Assembly (NCBI RefSeq): GCF_004365355.1
Contig: NZ_SODP01000002.1
Coordinates: 1,795,846-1,859,845 of the forward strand
Length of the DNA stretch: 64,000 bases
Direction of reading: 5' to 3'
From: Kribbella pratensis
GTDB lineage: Bacteria > Actinomycetota > Actinomycetes > Propionibacteriales > Kribbellaceae
Every line of letters starts with the position of its first letter. Position 1 is the stretch's first letter. Below are positions 23,366-31,018 of the stretch, piece by piece. The position numbers were made by a program, and so were the translations under genes. A model generated the notes under the pieces. That model saw only the letters and a program-made list of their open reading frames with translations, had not been told where the DNA came from and ran no database searches.

Positions 23366-23596
23366 ATGCTCATTGCCGTGAGCGGCTTCCTGGAACGGTA
23401 TCGCGAGCGTCGAGAGCGAGCCCGGCGGCTCCGGCAGCTGAGCCTCTGTCCGCACTGCCGTCATCCGTGGTGTGAGCATCCCGGCACTGGGAACGACTTC
23501 GAAGGCATGTGCGGCGAGTGTGCTTACGAGTTTGAGCACGGCCAGCGCGAGTCCCCCGCGCCGGGATGCCGGCTCCGCTGCCCGCCACTCGACTAA
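23366..23596 (+). CDS. Small zinc-ribbon-like protein
   Basis: A 76-aa basic protein. A charged helix (FLERYRERRERARRLRQLSL) is followed by two knuckles, CPHCRHPWCEHPG and MCGECAYEFEHG, that could bind one or two zinc ions. Such proteins usually bind nucleic acid or act as adaptors, but no function can be stated. ATG 23366 and GTG 23378 are both possible starts and neither has a strong ribosome site. Its 3' end abuts the integrase remnant at 23611. Confidence 0.55.
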   Translation: MLIAVSGFLERYRERRERARRLRQLSLCPHCRHPWCEHPGTGNDFEGMCGECAYEFEHGQRESPAPGCRLRCPPLD

Positions 23597-23610
23597 GCGC
23601 ACCCGTCGCG

Positions 23611-23715
23611 GACCGGCCTGGGCACGCAGACCGGTCGATCACGCTCCAGGCGTACGCCGATCTGATCCGTCGCCACGCGTCCGGAATCGCTGACGTGTTC
23701 GCCGCCGGCCGCTGA
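23611..23715 (+). pseudogene. Tyrosine integrase, C-terminal remnant
   Basis: Only about 34 codons survive before a TGA: GHADRSITLQAYADLI then RRHASGIADVFAAG. This is the catalytic-Tyr segment of phage/ICE-type tyrosine recombinases (LGHxDxxxTLxxYxxLL), whose Arg-His-Arg parts are missing. The upstream frame is taken by the zinc-ribbon gene. It shows that an integrative element once occupied this region. The 250 bp that follow (23716-23966) hold nothing I can name, apart from an acidic open stretch that could be the old C-terminal tail. Confidence 0.6.
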
Positions 23716-23966
23716 CCATATCGACGAGGACCAGGACAACGAAGACAGCGGACCGGACCATCAACGGTGCCGTGTCAGCAGACGTGAGAGTTGCCCTGCG
23801 CAAGCAGAAACCCCCAGGCTAGCTAGCTCCTGACCTTCGGGTCTGCGGGCGACTCCTCGCAACTCCCCTTCGGGCGATCTGTGCGCACGAAGCCAAATTG
23901 CCGTGCCTGGCGATGCAGTCCCCGATAAGCTGCGTCGAGCGTCAGAGCACAAAGGAGGTGGTCCAC

Positions 23967-24119
23967 ATGCGTCAATCGCGCGCGGTGCCGCCTCGCTGGT
24001 ATATCCGGCGGCTCTGACCCTCACCGGGGCTCACCGCATCCGACCCGATGCGAGGAGTTCCCCTTGATGTCAATCGACCGATCCGAAACGCTCAGCGCGG
24101 TGCGCGCCCTGTTCCATGA
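23967..24119 (+). CDS. 50-codon leader-like ORF overlapping the nucleotidyltransferase start
   Basis: ATG 23967 follows AAAGGAGGTG (23951-23960), by far the strongest ribosome site in the island. The frame (MRQSRAVPPRWLYPAALTLT...) runs 52 bp into the next gene in a different frame and stops at 24117. It could be a translated leader that controls the downstream gene, a displaced ribosome site from another gene, or chance. The peptide resembles nothing I know. Confidence 0.35.
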
Positions 24120-24657
24120 CTACCCCTGTCGCTATTGGATAGCTGGAGGTTGGGCGCTCGACCTGTTTGCCGGTCGCGTCCGACGGCAACACGGCGATGC
24201 CGACGTTGTGGTTCTTGCGCGAGATCTCGACGAGGTCGCCAGAACCTTCACCAGGCCGCGGCCGTCCGTCCAGAATCCCGAGACGGGTGAGTGCCGGCCG
24301 TGGGCGCCTGGCGAACAGCTCGCGCCCGGACCCAATGCGCTGGTCTTCCCTGACAGCTTGCACCCGCACCCGATTCAGATCCTGTTCGCTGCGTCGGACG
24401 CGGGCGAGTGGGTCTACCACAGGGGCCGAGGCACTATCCGGAAGCCTCTCGACGAGATCACGCTCAGATCGCCCGACGGCCTTCCGTACCTCGCTCCGGA
24501 GATTGTGCTCCTGTTCAAGTCTCGCGGCGGTCGACCCAAGGACAATGACGATTTCGCCGACGTCGCCGAGCTGCTCGACCCGGAACGCCGCCGCTGGCTC
24601 TTCGATCGCATCGCACCGCGCTACCCCGAGCACCCATGGCTAACAGCCCTCCGCTGA
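24067..24657 (+). CDS. Aminoglycoside-2''-adenylyltransferase-like nucleotidyltransferase
   Basis: A 196-aa protein. YWIAGGWALDLFAGRVRRQHGDADVVVLARD is the hallmark GGWALD...H.D.D core of the ANT(2'')/lincosamide-type nucleotidyltransferase group, with the metal-binding Asp pair in GDADVVVL. Downstream LPYLAPEIVLLFKSRGGRPKDNDDFADVAELL is also family-typical. It may modify an antibiotic or an unknown substrate; resistance is not proven. ATG 24067 has GAGGAG 8 bp upstream; TTG 24064 is an alternative. It overlaps the leader-like ORF and sits in the decayed island, consistent with acquisition by transfer. Confidence 0.78.
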   Translation: MSIDRSETLSAVRALFHDYPCRYWIAGGWALDLFAGRVRRQHGDADVVVLARDLDEVARTFTRPRPSVQNPETGECRPWAPGEQLAPGPNALVFPDSLHPHPIQILFAASDAGEWVYHRGRGTIRKPLDEITLRSPDGLPYLAPEIVLLFKSRGGRPKDNDDFADVAELLDPERRRWLFDRIAPRYPEHPWLTALR

Positions 24658-24898
24658 GCTTGCACGGCTGCGGGCGCTGCTGCCTGCCTGGGTTCCGCTG
24701 CGCGTCGTCGCTGACCGGCTTTGGTACACCCATTCGATCAAGCGCCACGCCGCCTCGGTGAAGCTGAGCACGTCCGGCAAGTACGCCTTCGGCATCCGCC
24801 CAGCCGCCCGTGGCCAGATCGCCTACCGGGTCTACTTCCCCGGCGACGCGGACCACGCCCCGGCGTGCTCGGCGTACGAGGTCGCCACGATCAGCTAG
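24644..24898 (+). pseudogene. C-terminal fragment of a protein with an Ig-like repeat
   Basis: An open frame without a start codon. It reads ...PLRVVADRLWYTHSIKRHA, SVKLSTSGKYAFGIRPAARG and IAYRVYFPGDADHAPACSAYE then stops. The pattern (Gly-x-Tyr-x-Phe...xYRVYFPGDxxHxxAxS) is the end of bacterial Ig-like/fibronectin repeats found at the C-terminus of secreted hydrolases and peptidoglycan-binding proteins. The N-terminal part is lost. A long hairpin follows at 24906, so this is the preserved 3' end of a once complete gene. Confidence 0.5.
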
Positions 24899-24905
24899 CA
24901 GTCAC

Positions 24906-24953
24906 GGTTGGGGAGGATCCTGTACCGAATCGGTCACAGGATCCTCCCCAACC
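24906..24953 (+). terminator. Long hairpin terminator
   Basis: 18-bp perfect stem (GGTTGGGGAGGATCCTGT with its complement) around a 12-nt loop, 7 bp after the stop of the truncated gene. There is no T-run, so termination may rely on the stem alone, which is common in high-GC actinobacteria. Confidence 0.75.
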
Positions 24954-25057
24954 TGTATTTCACCTTCTGATCCATAGTCGAGTTCGAGGCGTCATCGCTG
25001 ACCACAGCACGCCTGAGGGCACCCGCAGATCTGGCGGATTGTCCAGGGGTGTCCGAC

Positions 25058-25091
25058 CCGATCCGTGGCCGCTGTTAGCAAGCCCGTTAGC
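25058..25091 (+). repeat. Near-direct repeat, right copy
   Basis: Begins CCGATCCGTGGCCGCTG and matches the left copy at 22363 at 29 of 34 positions. It ends 19 bp before the 3' end of the membrane-protein gene at 25110. Confidence 0.4.
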
Positions 25092-25109
25092 GAGCCCACG
25101 GCTGGCGTG

Positions 25110-25511
25110 TCAGGTGGTTGGCGTGCCTTGCTTGGTCACGTGGCGAGCTAGCCGGTCCTCTCGCCGGGCGTTCAATGTGAACCGGACAAGCACCGCGACC
25201 ACCATGACAACGCCAACCCAACCAAGAACGGGGTTCGGCCACGGATCCTGTTGGCCGATCCACGCGAACGTTGCCAGGGCCAAGATGCTGACTGGCGCTG
25301 CCACCAAGATCGTCACGGTGGTTCGCCGCCTGGTCCAGGCCTTCGGCGAGCGGAGTGCACGCCTCCACTCTTGGTACCCCGTGACACCGAGCACCGCCGC
25401 CATGAGGCCGGGCGCGATCGCATCGTGTGGGTCTCCAGTGATGAGCCGAAGTACTGCCGCCGGGACGAGGATCACGAGCGCTATTCCGTGGCCAGTCCTC
25501 GAGGTCTTCAC
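25110..25511 (-). CDS. Small membrane protein, hypothetical
   Basis: A 133-aa protein with about four membrane segments: GIALVILVPAAVLRLI, AIAPGLMAAVLGVTGYQEW, TTVTILVAAPVSILALATFAWI and PVLGWVGVVMVVAVLVRF. Basic residues between segments 2 and 3 (RRALRSPKAWTRRRT) suggest a cytoplasmic loop. No family recognised. ATG 25511 is the only good start. It is transcribed opposite to its neighbours in the island. Confidence 0.6.
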   Translation of the reverse strand: MKTSRTGHGIALVILVPAAVLRLITGDPHDAIAPGLMAAVLGVTGYQEWRRALRSPKAWTRRRTTVTILVAAPVSILALATFAWIGQQDPWPNPVLGWVGVVMVVAVLVRFTLNARREDRLARHVTKQGTPTT

Positions 25512-25732
25512 GTCCGGATGTTATGCGGCCCAGAATGTACTGTCACTAACCCTTGCAACGCACAGCGGCAGCAAACCTGCGTCCCCGCCCCCATTCCGAA
25601 CAGCCGGCCAAATCGGCCCGTCATCCCGGAGTCGTGAACCTCCGCCGGAGAGCAATGTTGTTGGCGTTCAGAAAAGACAACCGAGAGCGGGCGCGGCGGT
25701 GGACGGCGGCGCGACGACCGGGAAGCCCGACC

Positions 25733-26182
25733 ATGAAGCTGCCGCCCGGAGTCACCGGCTTCAACGCGCCACTCGAGGGCGAGGAGGACCTGCGGGCGTT
25801 CACCGCCGTCTGCCACCACGCCGTCCGCGCCGTCGGCGCCACCGTTACCGCAGTCACTCCCGCCGGCGTCACGCCGAACTTCCACGAGATCGACATCACC
25901 CACAACCAGAAGCAGATCGCGGTGCTGCGGCACATCGCGCTGCCATTCATCGCCTTCGCTGATGCCCGAGCCAGCGGCGACCCCACGGTCACGTTCGTCA
26001 ACCACGACGAACTCGCCACCGCCATCACGAACCTGCCCCACGCCCACGTCCTCACCGTCGACGAGCTACAAATCCCTCTATCGCAGGTCGACCTGAGTGC
26101 TCTCGACCCCCACGAACACGACCAGATCGACTACTGGAAACCAACCACCGCCGGAGAGTTGCTGTTCAACTTCTGGGACTGA
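25733..26182 (+). CDS. Hypothetical protein, 149 aa
   Basis: Not recognised, but it looks like a folded cytoplasmic protein: MKLPPGVTGFNAPLEGEEDL, AFTAVCHHAVRAVGATV, NQKQIAVLRHIALPFIAF and a C-terminus rich in acidic and aromatic residues (IDYWKPTTAGELLFNFWD). I chose ATG 25733 because GGGAAG lies 8 bp upstream; the frame is open further upstream to 25553, with an arginine-rich, less convincing extension. The 204 bp after it hold nothing recognisable. Confidence 0.55.
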   Translation: MKLPPGVTGFNAPLEGEEDLRAFTAVCHHAVRAVGATVTAVTPAGVTPNFHEIDITHNQKQIAVLRHIALPFIAFADARASGDPTVTFVNHDELATAITNLPHAHVLTVDELQIPLSQVDLSALDPHEHDQIDYWKPTTAGELLFNFWD

Positions 26183-26386
26183 ACACCAATAGCCCGACAG
26201 CAGAAACAGTCCACGATCGTCTAGCTGGACGTGTCACGGATCAACTGACTGCGATCCGTCATGCATCAAGTGGAGCCCGACACAGGTGGCACACGACAGG
26301 GCAGCGACAGAGCAGCGGCTACTGTTCGGCAGACGCCGGCGACCTCAACCGCAAGACCACAGCCGCAAGTAAACGACCGTGTCGGG

Positions 26387-26791
26387 TCAGAAGTACCAGA
26401 AGTTGTACACGTGGTGGCCGTGGGCTGCCGCGTGGCGCGCGACGATGGCCAGTCCCTGGACGACGTACTCGCCGTGCGACGCCGCTGCCGCTGACAGCGC
26501 CTCCGAATCCGCGACCGCCAGCGCATGGGCGAGCGTGTCGGTGACCGTCATCAGGCCGGCCTCCACAACGCCGGCGCCCTCATCGAGGATTTCAGAGATC
26601 TGTACGCAGTACCTGGGGTCCGCCGCAATCTCCTGGCTGTCCCGGCCGGTGAGGAGCGATTCCAGGTCGGCCAGTGCCTCGGGTCGGAGTCCATCGTCAT
26701 TGTGGACAGGATCCCGCCCCAGCCAATCCCCGAGCTCCGCGATCGCGGTCTCGTCGTCTGGCGCCGCGAAGACTATGTTCATCTCTCCCAC
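26387..26791 (-). CDS. Hypothetical protein, 134 aa
   Basis: Unknown family. It is acidic and Ala-rich with likely helices: DDETAIAELGDWLGRD, EALADLESLLTGRDSQEI, YCVQISEILDEGAGVVEAGLM and SEALSAAAASHGEYVVQGLAIVA, ending HGHHVYNFWYF. The GTG at 26791 is preceded by GATAAT (26800-26805, minus strand) at 8 bp, so it may be leaderless; ATG 26782 is the alternative. The upstream frame at 26801 on the same strand ends 9 bp before it. Confidence 0.55.
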   Translation of the reverse strand: MGEMNIVFAAPDDETAIAELGDWLGRDPVHNDDGLRPEALADLESLLTGRDSQEIAADPRYCVQISEILDEGAGVVEAGLMTVTDTLAHALAVADSEALSAAAASHGEYVVQGLAIVARHAAAHGHHVYNFWYF

Positions 26792-26800
26792 GAGCCCCGA

Positions 26801-27106
26801 TTATCTTCGCAAGTACAGGAAGCCGCCAGGCCTTTCGCCCGGCACATCGGGGATCGCAACCGGCTGGTCAAGCAACGTCCTCAGATCCTCCGCCGCACCA
26901 TCGCCCAGCCAGTGCGCAGCAGCAAGGCCAGCGACCCCGCACCACGACGTCCAACTCGTAGGCTTGTCTCCCTCGGACCTGCAGACTGTCCGAACGGCTA
27001 AGCCCGGCGGACTTCGACGAGCAGGACCCACGGTCGTCAGTTGCCCGCGTGGGTGAGCTCCGTGATGACTGTCGTCCACAGGGTGCCGGCGTCGCCCCAC
27101 GGACAT
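26801..27106 (-). CDS. Possible small protein, uncertain
   Basis: A 101-codon frame whose C-terminal half looks protein-like (DKPTSWTSWCGVAGLAAAHWL, LRTLLDQPVAIPDVPGERPG), while the N-terminal half is low-complexity Arg/Pro/His. It may be a short gene starting later, a gene remnant, or frame noise in GC-rich DNA. It ends just before the gene at 26791 and begins opposite the integrase remnant, so it lies in the most degraded part of the island. Confidence 0.3.
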   Translation of the reverse strand: MSVGRRRHPVDDSHHGAHPRGQLTTVGPARRSPPGLAVRTVCRSEGDKPTSWTSWCGVAGLAAAHWLGDGAAEDLRTLLDQPVAIPDVPGERPGGFLYLRR

Positions 27107-27127
27107 GAGGGTCGATCCGCTCGACGT

Positions 27128-27330
27128 GCTCCAGGACTCGTGCGCGTCGTTGCTGTGGAGTCAGGGTGTCCCGCTTGAGCAGATTCAGGACATTCTCGGG
27201 CACGCTGACCCCCGCACGACTACGTCGACGTGGCCGAGGAGTTGCAGCGTGAGGCCGTCGACAAGCTCGGGGTTCCTGTTCGAGGAGCGCGGAGAGTGAC
27301 GTTGGGGTCAACCGTCGGGGTCAAGAGGGC
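27128..27330 (+). pseudogene. Tyrosine integrase remnant beside tRNA-Arg
   Basis: Two frames hold the C-terminal part of a phage-type integrase. The first reads DSCASLLWSQGVPLEQIQ then DILGHADPRTT; after a frameshift near 27220 the second reads YVDVAEELQREAVDKLGV. The His-x-x-Arg box before SCASLL is lost (family: DLRHSCASLL) and the catalytic Tyr lies just after the shift. The gene points toward tRNA-Arg 90 bp away, the usual position of an integrase next to its attachment site. It is not the same gene as the remnant at 23611. Confidence 0.65.
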
Positions 27331-27377
27331 GGCGAGCGCGACAGCCGCCCTGTCTGCTGTTGTCCTCGGAAACACAA

Positions 27378-27409
27378 AAGCCCAGGTCAGAGAGTGTCTG
27401 CCTGGGCTT
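27378..27409 (-). terminator. Rho-independent terminator of tRNA-Arg
   Basis: 9-bp stem AAGCCCAGG/CCTGGGCTT. On the minus strand, reading away from the tRNA, the stem is followed by TTTTGTGTTT. It starts 6 bp after the encoded CCA. Confidence 0.8.
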
Positions 27410-27414
27410 CTACG

Positions 27415-27490
27415 TGGCGCGCTCGGAGGGATTCGAACCCCCAACCTTCTGATCCGTAGTCAGATGCTCTATCCGTTGAGCTACGAGCGC
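27415..27490 (-). tRNA. tRNA-Arg(ACG)
   Basis: A 76-nt cloverleaf with CCA encoded. Acceptor GCGCTCG/CGAGCGC, D arm GCTC...GAGC, anticodon stem TCTGA/TCAGA with loop CTACGGA (anticodon ACG), and T loop GGTTCGAATC. The integrase remnant on its 3' side suggests it served as an attachment site. Confidence 0.95.
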
Positions 27491-27599
27491 TGGACAACGT
27501 CGAGTAACGATACATGGAGGGGGCGGGTGTAGGCCAATCGGCTCTGGAGGGCGGCGCGGTGTGGGGTGCGGAGGGGGTTGGGAGCCCTACGATCCGCGC

Positions 27600-28154
27600 A
27601 TGGGTATCGAGGATTTGCTGGGCGGGCGGGATCTCGGGGACGTCAAGAAGGCCGTCGGGTTCGTGATGGAGAACTCGGACGATTTCCAGAAGGTCCTGGA
27701 GCTCGTGCGGGGGTTGCCGGACGGGGCGGTCGGGTTGATCGGGCAGTGGCCGGAGCTGCTGAAGACGATCGGTACCGGGCTGGCAGAGGCCGGTGAGCAG
27801 GCGGCGAACGCTGCGGGGGCGCTCGTTGGGGATGACGGCGAGGGTGGCGCGCGGAAGGCGCTGACCGGGAGCGCGGGCACGATGAACGCGGCCAAGGACC
27901 GGTTGAAGGACGCCGCCGGGATGTTGGCCGGGCTGGCGGGTGAGCTGGACAAGATCCCTGGGGTCGGCGACGCGGCGGCCAAGAAGCTGAACGACGGGAG
28001 CGGACAGATCGGCGGGGTCGCGACCGAGGTCGAGAGCCTGGCCGGCAACCTGCAGGACCTCTCGGACATCCTCGCCACGGTCGGCGACGCCTTGAAGGGC
28101 CTGGGCACGAAGCTCACTGAGTCCGGCGGGTCGGTCAAGACGCTGCTGAGTTAG
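27600..28154 (+). CDS. Hypothetical protein rich in amphipathic helices
   Basis: A 184-aa protein without a signal peptide. After IEDLLGGRDLGDVKKAVGFV it continues as regular amphipathic stretches (LLKTIGTGLAEAGEQAANAA, AAKDRLKDAAGMLAGLAGEL, VATEVESLAGNLQDLSDILA) separated by Gly, which suggests a helical bundle or membrane-surface protein. No family recognised. ATG 27600 is 6 bp after a TACGAT -10 box (27588-27593), so the mRNA is probably leaderless. It is followed by the 168-bp repeat array. Confidence 0.6.
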   Translation: MGIEDLLGGRDLGDVKKAVGFVMENSDDFQKVLELVRGLPDGAVGLIGQWPELLKTIGTGLAEAGEQAANAAGALVGDDGEGGARKALTGSAGTMNAAKDRLKDAAGMLAGLAGELDKIPGVGDAAAKKLNDGSGQIGGVATEVESLAGNLQDLSDILATVGDALKGLGTKLTESGGSVKTLLS

Positions 28155-28389
28155 CCGGACGTACGCCGGGGCGCGCGTGAGGTTCCCGTCCGACGGGGTC
28201 GCGCGCGAGGTCCGGTACGCCGGGGCGCCGGGCAGATCCCGCCGTCGGACAGGCCGCGCAGTCGGGGGCCGTCGGCAACCATGTGCGGGGTCGGCGGCGA
28301 TTCCATGGACACGTGATGGACGAGCCTGCGGCAACACCCCCGACAGCTAGCTCGTCCATCTCGAGCACACGCCACCTCGGGGCGGGCGG

Positions 28390-28980
28390 CGGCGCAGCGA
28401 CGAACGAGCCGCACGTGGCGCACGCGTGGGGAACACCCACCACGTCCAATTCACCGATCAGCCGCAGACCCACACCGCTGCAGTCGACGAGGCGGCAGCC
28501 GCAGACCGCGCGCGGCAGCGCGCAAGACACCTCGAGGGTGGGCGGGAGCGGACGCGGGAGCACGGCGACAGAGGAGTCGCGCGTAGCGCACGCGTGGGGA
28601 GGCATCACCACCTCCACCTCACGCATCAGCCGCAGACCCACACCGCTGCAGTCGACGGGGCGATAGCCGCAGACCGCGCGCGGCAGCGCGCACGACACCC
28701 CAGGGCGGGCGGGAGCGGGCGCGCGAGCACGGCGACGAAGGAGCCGCGCGTAGCCCACGCGCGGGGGCACATCACCACCCCCACCTCGCCCAACAGCAAC
28801 TAAGCCACCACGCTGTAGTCGCCGCGGCGGCAGCCGCACACCGCGTGCGGCAGCGCGCAAGACACCTCGAGGGCGGGCGGAAGCGGACGCGGGAGCACGG
28901 CGACGAAGGGGCCGCGGGTAGCGCACGTGTGGGGTACGCGGACGCGGGAGCACCCTGTAGCGCACGGGTGGGGAAACACG
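28390..28980. repeat. Tandem repeat array, 168-bp period, about 3.5 copies
   Basis: The anchor GTAGCGCACGCGTGGGG (with small variations) lies with its CACG at 28421, 28589, 28756 and 28924, giving periods of 168, 167 and 168 bp; a further half copy occurs at 28963. Other conserved blocks are GCCGCAGACCCACACCGCTG, GACCGCGCGCGGCAGCGCGC and GGGAGCACGGCGACGAAGGAG. The period is close to 56 codons and frames are open on both strands, but an indel shifts the frame in copy 3, so I read it as non-coding. It fills most of the 922-bp gap between two unknown genes (28155-29076). Confidence 0.85.
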
Positions 28981-29076
28981 CCCACCTCGTTGGTGGGAAC
29001 CAGCGGCGGTGGTTCCCGTCTAAGGGTGGTTGTCTGGGGCGTTGGGGAGGACCTTCGTGTGGTTAAGGTCGCGGGT

Positions 29077-29667
29077 ATGGGTAGTCGGCTGGTGCGGGGT
29101 GCGGCGATCGGGTGTGCGGTGGCTGCTATTGCGGGGGGTGGGATCGGGTGGGCGGTCGGGGAGCCGGTGACGCCTGCGGATATCGTGGCGGCGCGGGTGA
29201 TGCCGGCGGACTTGTGTGCGCGGATCGGGGACGTCTCGGGCCTGTTGCCTAAGGCATCGAGTGGGCCGGTGGTGATGACGCAGGTGGGGAGTACGACGGT
29301 CACCTGCGAGGCGGGCAGCTCCCGGGCGAAGGTCCGCGCGTACACGGCGGCGAGCGTGAAGGTCACCATCACGCCGTACGGCGGGCAGGACGCCGGCGCC
29401 GGGAACATGCCGTTCACGCCGACGCAGACCGCGAAGAAGGTTTTCAGCCGATCACCGATGAAGACGCTCGACGAGGACCGCCCGTACCCGACCAAGGTCA
29501 GCCGGACCGCGAGCGGCATGGCCGGCGAATCGTGGGCCGTACGCGCGCTCGTGCAGCGCGCAGACATCGTCGTACAGGTTGACTACACAGCCAATCCGGT
29601 CGAAGCGGACGTGGCGCAGAAGGCGGCGCTGGCGCTGGCGGATCGCGCCATCTGGGAGAGCAAGTGA
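29077..29667 (+). CDS. Membrane-anchored or secreted hypothetical protein
   Basis: A 196-aa protein. The N-terminal segment VRGAAIGCAVAAIAGGGIGWAVG is a signal anchor after a short basic start. The remainder (DLCARIGDVSGLLPKA, VTCEAGSSRAKVRAYTA, WAVRALVQRADIVVQVDYTA) resembles the small extracytoplasmic domains of actinobacterial lipoprotein-like proteins, with a pair of cysteines that could form a disulfide. Function unknown. The stop overlaps the GTG of the next gene (GTGA), so both are coupled and probably act together at the membrane. Confidence 0.65.
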   Translation: MGSRLVRGAAIGCAVAAIAGGGIGWAVGEPVTPADIVAARVMPADLCARIGDVSGLLPKASSGPVVMTQVGSTTVTCEAGSSRAKVRAYTAASVKVTITPYGGQDAGAGNMPFTPTQTAKKVFSRSPMKTLDEDRPYPTKVSRTASGMAGESWAVRALVQRADIVVQVDYTANPVEADVAQKAALALADRAIWESK

Positions 29668-30857
29668 GTACGCCGGAGATCCCGGGCTACCAGCTGGATC
29701 AGCGACTGCTCCAGCACCCGCTCGCCGAGTTGTGGCACGGCCGCACGTTCACCGGGATGGAGATCGTCGCGCTCGTGCTGAGCGAGGACGGCGCGCGCGA
29801 CGAGACGGTCGTGGAGCGACTGACCCGCGCGAGCCGCGATGCCGCGCTCGTGCCGGGCCAGCAGGAGGCCCCGCTCTGGGCAGCCAACTTCAACTCCAGC
29901 CGCCCGTACGCGATCACCCAACTGATCCCCGGGCAGACCGGCGCAGAGCGGTTGATCGACCCACTCGACGGGATCATCGGCAACGACGACGTGTCCCTGC
30001 AGGCGGTCCGCGAGCAACTCAGCGGGTACGGCGCCATGCCCCCGGACCTCCCGCAAGCGGACAGCATCCCGTCGTACGTCGACCGCCCGCAGCAACCGCA
30101 GACGCAGGCCGAGATCGAGCAGTCGAAGATCGACATCGCCCGCCAGTACAGCCGCAAGATCGGCTCCTGGATCTACGCCGTCGTGGCGGTCGTCGTCCTG
30201 ATCGTCTTCAGCATCACGTACTCGATCGGCTCCGCCATCGGCAGCGCCGTGAAGAAGGACGACCCGGTCGAGGTCGCCGCGCCGGCGGTCAGCCCGGAGG
30301 CGTTCCCGGCCAAGGTTCTGATCCCACCGATCTCCATCGTGACGACAGCGCCGTACAAACGTCCCGACGGATCGGCCGGCGTCTTCGGCGCGACGTACGA
30401 CGCCGGCACCGATCTCCAGGTCGTCGCGAACGCGGAGCTGCCGTTCGCGCTCGGCTGGCCGCGGCCGCCGCAGGTGATGCGGCTGGGTGAGTCCTCGCAG
30501 CTGATCCTGCGGAAGGTCGTGACCGCGTCCGAGTACGACCCGAAGAACGGCCTGAAGAACTCGTTCCAGGCGCAACTCGCGCTGCACCCGTGCATGAGTC
30601 TGGCGCAGTGCCTGGCCGACCGGCCGTCGTTCGATCAGCTGTGGACGAAGATCTACAAGACGACCGCGCCGGCGACCGCGAAGGACGCGCGGACTTGGCT
30701 GACGGTGTCGACGAAGGCGCCGTACACGATCACGATGACGCACGCGTTCCTCAGCGGCGGTCAGTGGTGGCTGGTCGGCGCGATGGTCTACGGACAGGCG
30801 GCCGAGGCGCCCGACGTCCAGCGGGTTGTCAACGACATCTGGCGGCAGACCAGTTGA
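29664..30857 (+). CDS. Single-pass membrane protein with a degenerate kinase-like N-terminus
   Basis: A 397-aa protein. Residues 1-110 follow the N-lobe pattern of Ser/Thr kinases (IPGYQLDQRLLQHPLAELWHG, then FTGMEIVALVLSEDGA, and RPYAITQLIPG), but the VAxK lysine is replaced and there is no C-lobe. One membrane helix (GSWIYAVVAVVVLIVFSITY) lies near residue 180, followed by an extracytoplasmic domain of about 200 residues with a CMSLAQC pair. It could be a pseudokinase-type receptor or a chance resemblance. It is coupled to the gene before it and followed by a strong terminator. Confidence 0.65.
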   Translation: MSTPEIPGYQLDQRLLQHPLAELWHGRTFTGMEIVALVLSEDGARDETVVERLTRASRDAALVPGQQEAPLWAANFNSSRPYAITQLIPGQTGAERLIDPLDGIIGNDDVSLQAVREQLSGYGAMPPDLPQADSIPSYVDRPQQPQTQAEIEQSKIDIARQYSRKIGSWIYAVVAVVVLIVFSITYSIGSAIGSAVKKDDPVEVAAPAVSPEAFPAKVLIPPISIVTTAPYKRPDGSAGVFGATYDAGTDLQVVANAELPFALGWPRPPQVMRLGESSQLILRKVVTASEYDPKNGLKNSFQAQLALHPCMSLAQCLADRPSFDQLWTKIYKTTAPATAKDARTWLTVSTKAPYTITMTHAFLSGGQWWLVGAMVYGQAAEAPDVQRVVNDIWRQTS

Positions 30858-30875
30858 TCGACCGCAAAATCTTCT

Positions 30876-30913
30876 GAACGGCCCGCGCGAACAGCGCGGG
30901 CCGTTCTCATTTT
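30876..30913 (+). terminator. Rho-independent terminator
   Basis: 13-bp perfect stem GAACGGCCCGCGC/GCGCGGGCCGTTC, loop GAACA, followed by TCATTTT. It ends the two-gene operon 29077-30857 and isolates it from pckG. Confidence 0.9.
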
Positions 30914-31018
30914 CACAAGGCCGGCCGGAAAGCGATTGTCGCGAAAACTTTGTGACCGGGTTCACGTTCTGGCGGTTCACAGCCCCGGGGTCGTTCGCGT
31001 ACCGTAGTACCACTTGCA

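Noticed and set aside
23761..24024. 87-codon minus-strand frame in the island
   Set aside because: No homology pattern, low complexity, and it overlaps the strong ribosome site on the other strand.
27230..27532. Open frame across tRNA-Arg ending GGIRTPNLLIRSQMLYPL
   Set aside because: It is the antisense translation of the tRNA gene joined to the integrase remnant; this peptide is a well-known false prediction.
28135..28965. 276-codon minus-strand frame through the 168-bp repeats
   Set aside because: The frame is lost in copy 3 by the 167-bp period, and the composition is Arg/Pro/Ala-rich without a start site; treated as non-coding repeat DNA.
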